Under the pieces are notes generated by a model. That model was not told the DNA's origin. It made no database searches and saw only the letters and a program-made list of their open reading frames with translations. From NCBI RefSeq assembly GCF_014287635.1, contig NZ_JACOPH010000024.1, forward strand, positions 1 through 16,577: a DNA stretch of 16,577 nt, in the 5' to 3' direction. Source of the DNA: Roseburia zhanii (lineage in GTDB: Bacteria; Bacillota; Clostridia; Lachnospirales; Lachnospiraceae). The position numbers were made by a program, and so were the translations under genes. Shown here piece after piece: positions 13,749 to 16,577 of the stretch (positions are counted from its first letter, which is position 1; each line of letters opens with the position of its first letter).

Positions 13749-13947
13749 AATTGCCTTTACTGCTTAAAGGATTGCTACGTGTTTCGAAAAAAGGACTATT
13801 GTCCGGTATGGGTTTATCTTTTTTGGAATAAAGGCTTTTCTCACGTATTGCAGCAGGATCAGGTGATGTCTGTCTGCGTTTGCTGCTGTCTGTTTCTCTA
13901 TGGGATCTGTGGCAGTTAGAATCTGCACTTTTTAAGCTATCGTCCAT
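13747..13947 (-). CDS. 66-residue hydrophilic protein of unknown function
   Basis: Small gene with a well-placed ribosome binding site: AAGGAG lies about eight bases before the ATG at 13947 on the minus strand. The protein is very hydrophilic, rich in Ser, Lys, Arg, Asp and Pro, with no signal peptide or membrane segment, and looks largely disordered. It ends PFFETRSNPLSSKGN. It lies 127 bases downstream of the chemotaxis gene on the same strand, with no clear terminator between, so the two may share a transcript ending at the two-way terminator. A TATAAT on the minus strand near 14010 has no convincing -35 partner. I do not recognise the family. Confidence 0.6.
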   Translation of the reverse strand: MDDSLKSADSNCHRSHRETDSSKRRQTSPDPAAIREKSLYSKKDKPIPDNSPFFETRSNPLSSKGN

Positions 13948-14074
13948 TCAGATATCTCCTTTATGATAAATAATGATACAAGATAGTCTGCCACAGATGA
14001 TATTTCATTATACATTGCAGTTTCATCAGTGTATGCCTCATGTCATACATACAATGTTTGGATTGCTTTGGATA

Positions 14075-16108
14075 TTATACGGTGAACTTACCAACGGCTT
14101 CATTCAATTCATTGGTATTATCATTCAACTGGTTCGTAGCAGTCGCAAGTCCTTCCATGATCGATACCTGCTCTTTGATGCGCTCACTGACTAAGGTTGT
14201 CGATGCTAAGGTTTCTTCAATGACACCGGAAATGTTCTGGATCGCATTTAATGTATCCGCACGATCTGCGTCCATTGCGGAAATTTCCTGGATCGCATCA
14301 TTCATGTTATTGATGAGCTGTTCGATCATCTGGTTCATATCTAAGAACATCTGTTTCGTTGCTTCTACCTGTGTCTGCTGATCCTCAACGATCGACTGGG
14401 ATTTTAATGTAGCAGCTTTGGTATCATCTGTCATAATATGGATCTGGCTGACAAGGTCTTCAATCGCTTTTGCAGATTCCATTGAGTTCTCAGACAACTT
14501 CTTGATCTCCTCTGCGACAACGGTAAATCCACGTCCCATTTCACCGGCACGCGCAGCTTCAATCGAAGCATTTAAGGAAAGTAACGTTGTCTGGTCTGCA
14601 ATATCATTGATATTTTTAACAAATTCTTCAATCTGCATTGAGTGCTCGATCAGCTTGTCTACTTTTTCATTTACGGTTGCGGTGATCTGGAAAGTTTCGA
14701 CTGAATGTGCAATTAATCTTTCCATGGATTGCGAGCCGTTTTGTGCCATCTCCTGTGTTGAAACGGCAAGTGATTCTACTTCAGAGATCTTATCACTGGT
14801 ACGCAGGATCTTACCGGAAAGAGCATCCATTTTTAACAGACATTCTTCAGCATCATTTGCTTCCTGACTCATACCGCTGTTGATTTCTTCTAAGGCATCT
14901 GAAATGGCATCAGCAGAATCAGAGATTACATCTGTGACTTTACCGACATTTGCAGAGGAAGAAGAAACATCCTGTGTGGTATTTTGTACGCTTGAGATCA
15001 AGGTCTTTGTATTACGGACAGTTTCCATAACGTGTTTTGCAAGGGTTGCAAATTCACTTTTTCCGGAAAGTCCAAGGTCAACAGTCAGATCGCCCTGTGA
15101 TGCTTTCACAAGACCGGAAGTGATCCGTTTTAAGTTCCGCTGTAAGCCAAGGAGAATCGCCATACCGATAATGCCGACGATGATGCAGGCGAGTACTACA
15201 TAACCGATAACGGTATTACGGATAGAATCAGCTTCTGCTGTGATGATCGATTTCGGGACGATCGCAGAGATCATTGCACCATTTGTGGCACATTTGCTGT
15301 ACATATAAAGGTATTCTTTTCCATTTTCCTCAACGTAAGACCTGCCGCTTATATCTTCGGATGCAAAGGCATTTTGTGCATATTCTTTATCATTGAAAGT
15401 AAATGAATCGGATCCGATGGAGATTTCTTTCCCATCTTGTGTCTGATATGCAATGACGCTGTTTTCACCTAAAGAGATTTCTGATAAGATATCAGTGATC
15501 TTTTGGGTACTGACATCTGTTAAGATCAGTGTATTCTTATAAGAAGATACAGTACACAAAAATCCGGCATAATCATCGGTATTTAAACCAAATAAATTAT
15601 CTAATTCAGAATGGGAAGATCCCCATTTTTTTGCGCTTTCAATAGCAGAACACTGTGACTCAAATTCTTTGCAGATATCATTATAGGAATCTTCTCCTTT
15701 AAAGACATTGATCTTTGCGGTAGAAAGACAGATGCTGCTGCTGTTTGGAATCACATGTACATTCTGGATAAAGTCATTAGAGAGCTGTTTCATCAATAGT
15801 GTACTCTTTAGATCGTTCATGGATTGTACTGAATCTAAGGATTCTGTACCCGCTACATATCCAAGAAAATCAGAATTTGATGAAATCTCGATAGCGGTTG
15901 AAGTCAGATTCTTTAGTCCGAAATCAATTAACTGTGATGCCATCTCGATGGAAGTACAAGTAGACGTTTCGTATGTTTCTATCAATCCTGTTTCTGCTTT
16001 GTTATATGCGGAAACTCCAACGAAAATGACAATAAAAATCGGAATGATAAAACCTATGACGATCTGAAGTTTCAGATTGATAGGTTTTGCTTTGTTGTTC
16101 TTTTTCAT
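14075..16108 (-). CDS. methyl-accepting chemotaxis protein with extracellular sensor
   Basis: Membrane chemoreceptor of 677 residues that signals to CheA/CheW. Domains: first membrane helix 16-36; extracellular sensor 37-297, size and pattern compatible with a Cache-type ligand domain (not certain); second membrane helix about 298-322; HAMP 323-375 ([20 protein letters not shown]); long coiled-coil signalling region to the end, with the conserved hairpin tip [20 protein letters not shown] (503-522) and [20 protein letters not shown] (523-542). The tip motif is intact, so it should couple to the kinase. There is no C-terminal NWETF-like tether. The start at 16108 is chosen because GGGAGGA lies six bases upstream; an in-frame TTG at 16123 lies inside that site. 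Transcribed from the sigma-A promoter at 16294-16322 with a leader of about 180 bases. No other chemotaxis or flagellar gene is in the window, and it is not clear whether the organism is motile. Confidence 0.95.
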   Translation of the reverse strand: MKKNNKAKPINLKLQIVIGFIIPIFIVIFVGVSAYNKAETGLIETYETSTCTSIEMASQLIDFGLKNLTSTAIEISSNSDFLGYVAGTESLDSVQSMNDLKSTLLMKQLSNDFIQNVHVIPNSSSICLSTAKINVFKGEDSYNDICKEFESQCSAIESAKKWGSSHSELDNLFGLNTDDYAGFLCTVSSYKNTLILTDVSTQKITDILSEISLGENSVIAYQTQDGKEISIGSDSFTFNDKEYAQNAFASEDISGRSYVEENGKEYLYMYSKCATNGAMISAIVPKSIITAEADSIRNTVIGYVVLACIIVGIIGMAILLGLQRNLKRITSGLVKASQGDLTVDLGLSGKSEFATLAKHVMETVRNTKTLISSVQNTTQDVSSSSANVGKVTDVISDSADAISDALEEINSGMSQEANDAEECLLKMDALSGKILRTSDKISEVESLAVSTQEMAQNGSQSMERLIAHSVETFQITATVNEKVDKLIEHSMQIEEFVKNINDIADQTTLLSLNASIEAARAGEMGRGFTVVAEEIKKLSENSMESAKAIEDLVSQIHIMTDDTKAATLKSQSIVEDQQTQVEATKQMFLDMNQMIEQLINNMNDAIQEISAMDADRADTLNAIQNISGVIEETLASTTLVSERIKEQVSIMEGLATATNQLNDNTNELNEAVGKFTV

Positions 16109-16166
16109 TTTATATCCTCCCAATCATAACCTTTGTAAATTACAGAAAAATTATCATATATTATGA

Positions 16167-16199
16167 AGTGAGTGTCAAAAGCAGATTTTGCCACTCACT
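16167..16199. promoter_or_regulatory. hairpin in the leader of the chemoreceptor gene
   Basis: AGTGAGTGTCAAAA (16167-16180) pairs with TTTTGCCACTCACT (16186-16199), 13 of 14 pairs, around the loop GCAGA. It lies in the untranslated leader of the minus-strand gene, about 58 bases before its start codon. There is no T run in either direction, so it is not a normal terminator. It may affect mRNA stability or be a small palindromic repeat. Confidence 0.6.
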
Positions 16200-16293
16200 G
16201 ATGTACCCAGATTGCTCCATTGCTACGCAATTATCACAATCCTCGAACACCTCAAACTCCCATACAATGGTGTAAACACATCATATTATATTT

Positions 16294-16322
16294 AGTATAT
16301 ATAATTCACCCCAAATTTTCAA
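16294..16322 (-). promoter_or_regulatory. sigma-A promoter of the chemoreceptor gene
   Basis: On the minus strand, TTGAAA (16322-16317), a 17-base spacer and TATACT (16299-16294). No sigma-D (flagellar) promoter motif is seen, so the gene seems to use the housekeeping sigma factor. Confidence 0.65.
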
Positions 16323-16395
16323 TCATTTCGCTATAATATGTTAAAATAGATATAAAGGTGTAAACCGTAATATATAAAGTGTTGAAAGTATAAAT

Positions 16396-16577
16396 ACGCT
16401 TGTGCCTGTGCAAATTACAGGGCAATAGGGCAATCCGGGTACATCGGTGAATGGTAACTAGGTAATTGCGAAACAAGTTCGCAATCCTGATTAAAAATGC
16501 GGTAAGAATCCTGCAATGCAGGATTCTTAAGATGAGAAGCAGGTGACATCAAAATTAGACATGAAAAAAGACTTCCC
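16396..16577 (+). other. structured non-coding stretch at window end
   Basis: Consecutive short hairpins: TGCCTGT with ACAGGGCA (16403-16424, one bulge), TTGCGAA with TTCGCAA (16467-16485), and AAGAATCCTGC with GCAGGATTCTT (16505-16529). There is no open frame with a ribosome binding site. It could be the leader or riboregulator of a gene beyond the right edge, or the start of another repeat. I cannot match it to a known riboswitch class. Confidence 0.4.

Larger units (their letters stand above)
16109..16577. other. upstream region of the chemoreceptor gene, window end
   Basis: No gene is supported here. Contents: a hairpin at 16167-16199, the minus-strand promoter at 16294-16322, two copies of GGTGTAAAC (16269-16277 and 16357-16365), and a structured stretch with several hairpins at 16396-16577. 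The feature served by the last stretch lies outside the window, probably to the right. Confidence 0.6.

Noticed and set aside
14418..14867. 149-residue plus-strand frame
   Set aside because: Antisense shadow of the chemoreceptor signalling domain.
16270..16380. Sigma-D (flagellar) promoter for the chemoreceptor
   Set aside because: No TAAA-spacer-GCCGATAA type sequence was found; a good sigma-A promoter explains transcription.
16396..16577. c-di-GMP, cobalamin or T-box riboswitch
   Set aside because: Core words of these classes are not present in the right order; only general hairpins are seen.

Overview
The window looks like a chromosomal piece of a gut-type Firmicute, most likely a Lachnospiraceae member. 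The tRNA sequences are low-GC Firmicute-like, ribosome binding sites are strong (GGAGG type), sigma-A-like promoters are common, and the protein families fit that group: List_Bact/BIG2 surface proteins, a YfhO-family protein, a YtgP/MurJ/SpoVB-like flippase and a LytTR regulator. The species cannot be fixed from the sequence alone.

Layout. Positions 1-167 are the 3' end of a 23S rRNA. Seven tRNAs follow (Asp, Val, Thr, Tyr, initiator Met, Phe, Lys; 229-859), closed by a terminator at 871-901. No 5S rRNA lies between the 23S and the tRNAs. Positions 902-1610 hold no convincing gene. That stretch has two terminator-like hairpins and two minus-strand tracts that encode the same short peptide motif, which look like worn repeats or gene remnants. 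A LytTR-PAS regulator (1611-2429) comes next. It is followed by two large secreted proteins that are paralogues and point towards each other (2541-5348 on plus, 5820-8369 on minus). Each has a signal peptide, a glycine-rich beta-helix-like region, three or four 70-residue List_Bact repeats, a Thr/Pro/Gln linker and two BIG2 domains.

An operon of a YfhO-family membrane protein and a 98-residue protein (8975-11647) follows. Then come a MurJ/SpoVB-type flippase (12050-13684), a 66-residue hydrophilic protein (minus, 13747-13947) and a methyl-accepting chemotaxis protein (minus, 14075-16108). Most genes concern the cell surface: surface proteins, envelope glycan transfer or export, and sensing.

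The most unusual content lies between the genes. There are three large fold-back elements: 165 bp at 5369-5533, 363 bp at 8491-8853 and 195 bp at 11707-11901. The last has 18-bp inverted ends and a perfect 8-bp direct repeat on each side, so it looks like a small non-autonomous transposon (MITE) with internal hairpins. A 36-bp tandem repeat follows the second surface gene. The surface genes carry perfectly repeated 210-bp units, and their 3' ends form a long inverted repeat. The first surface gene also seems to have lost its normal start codon.
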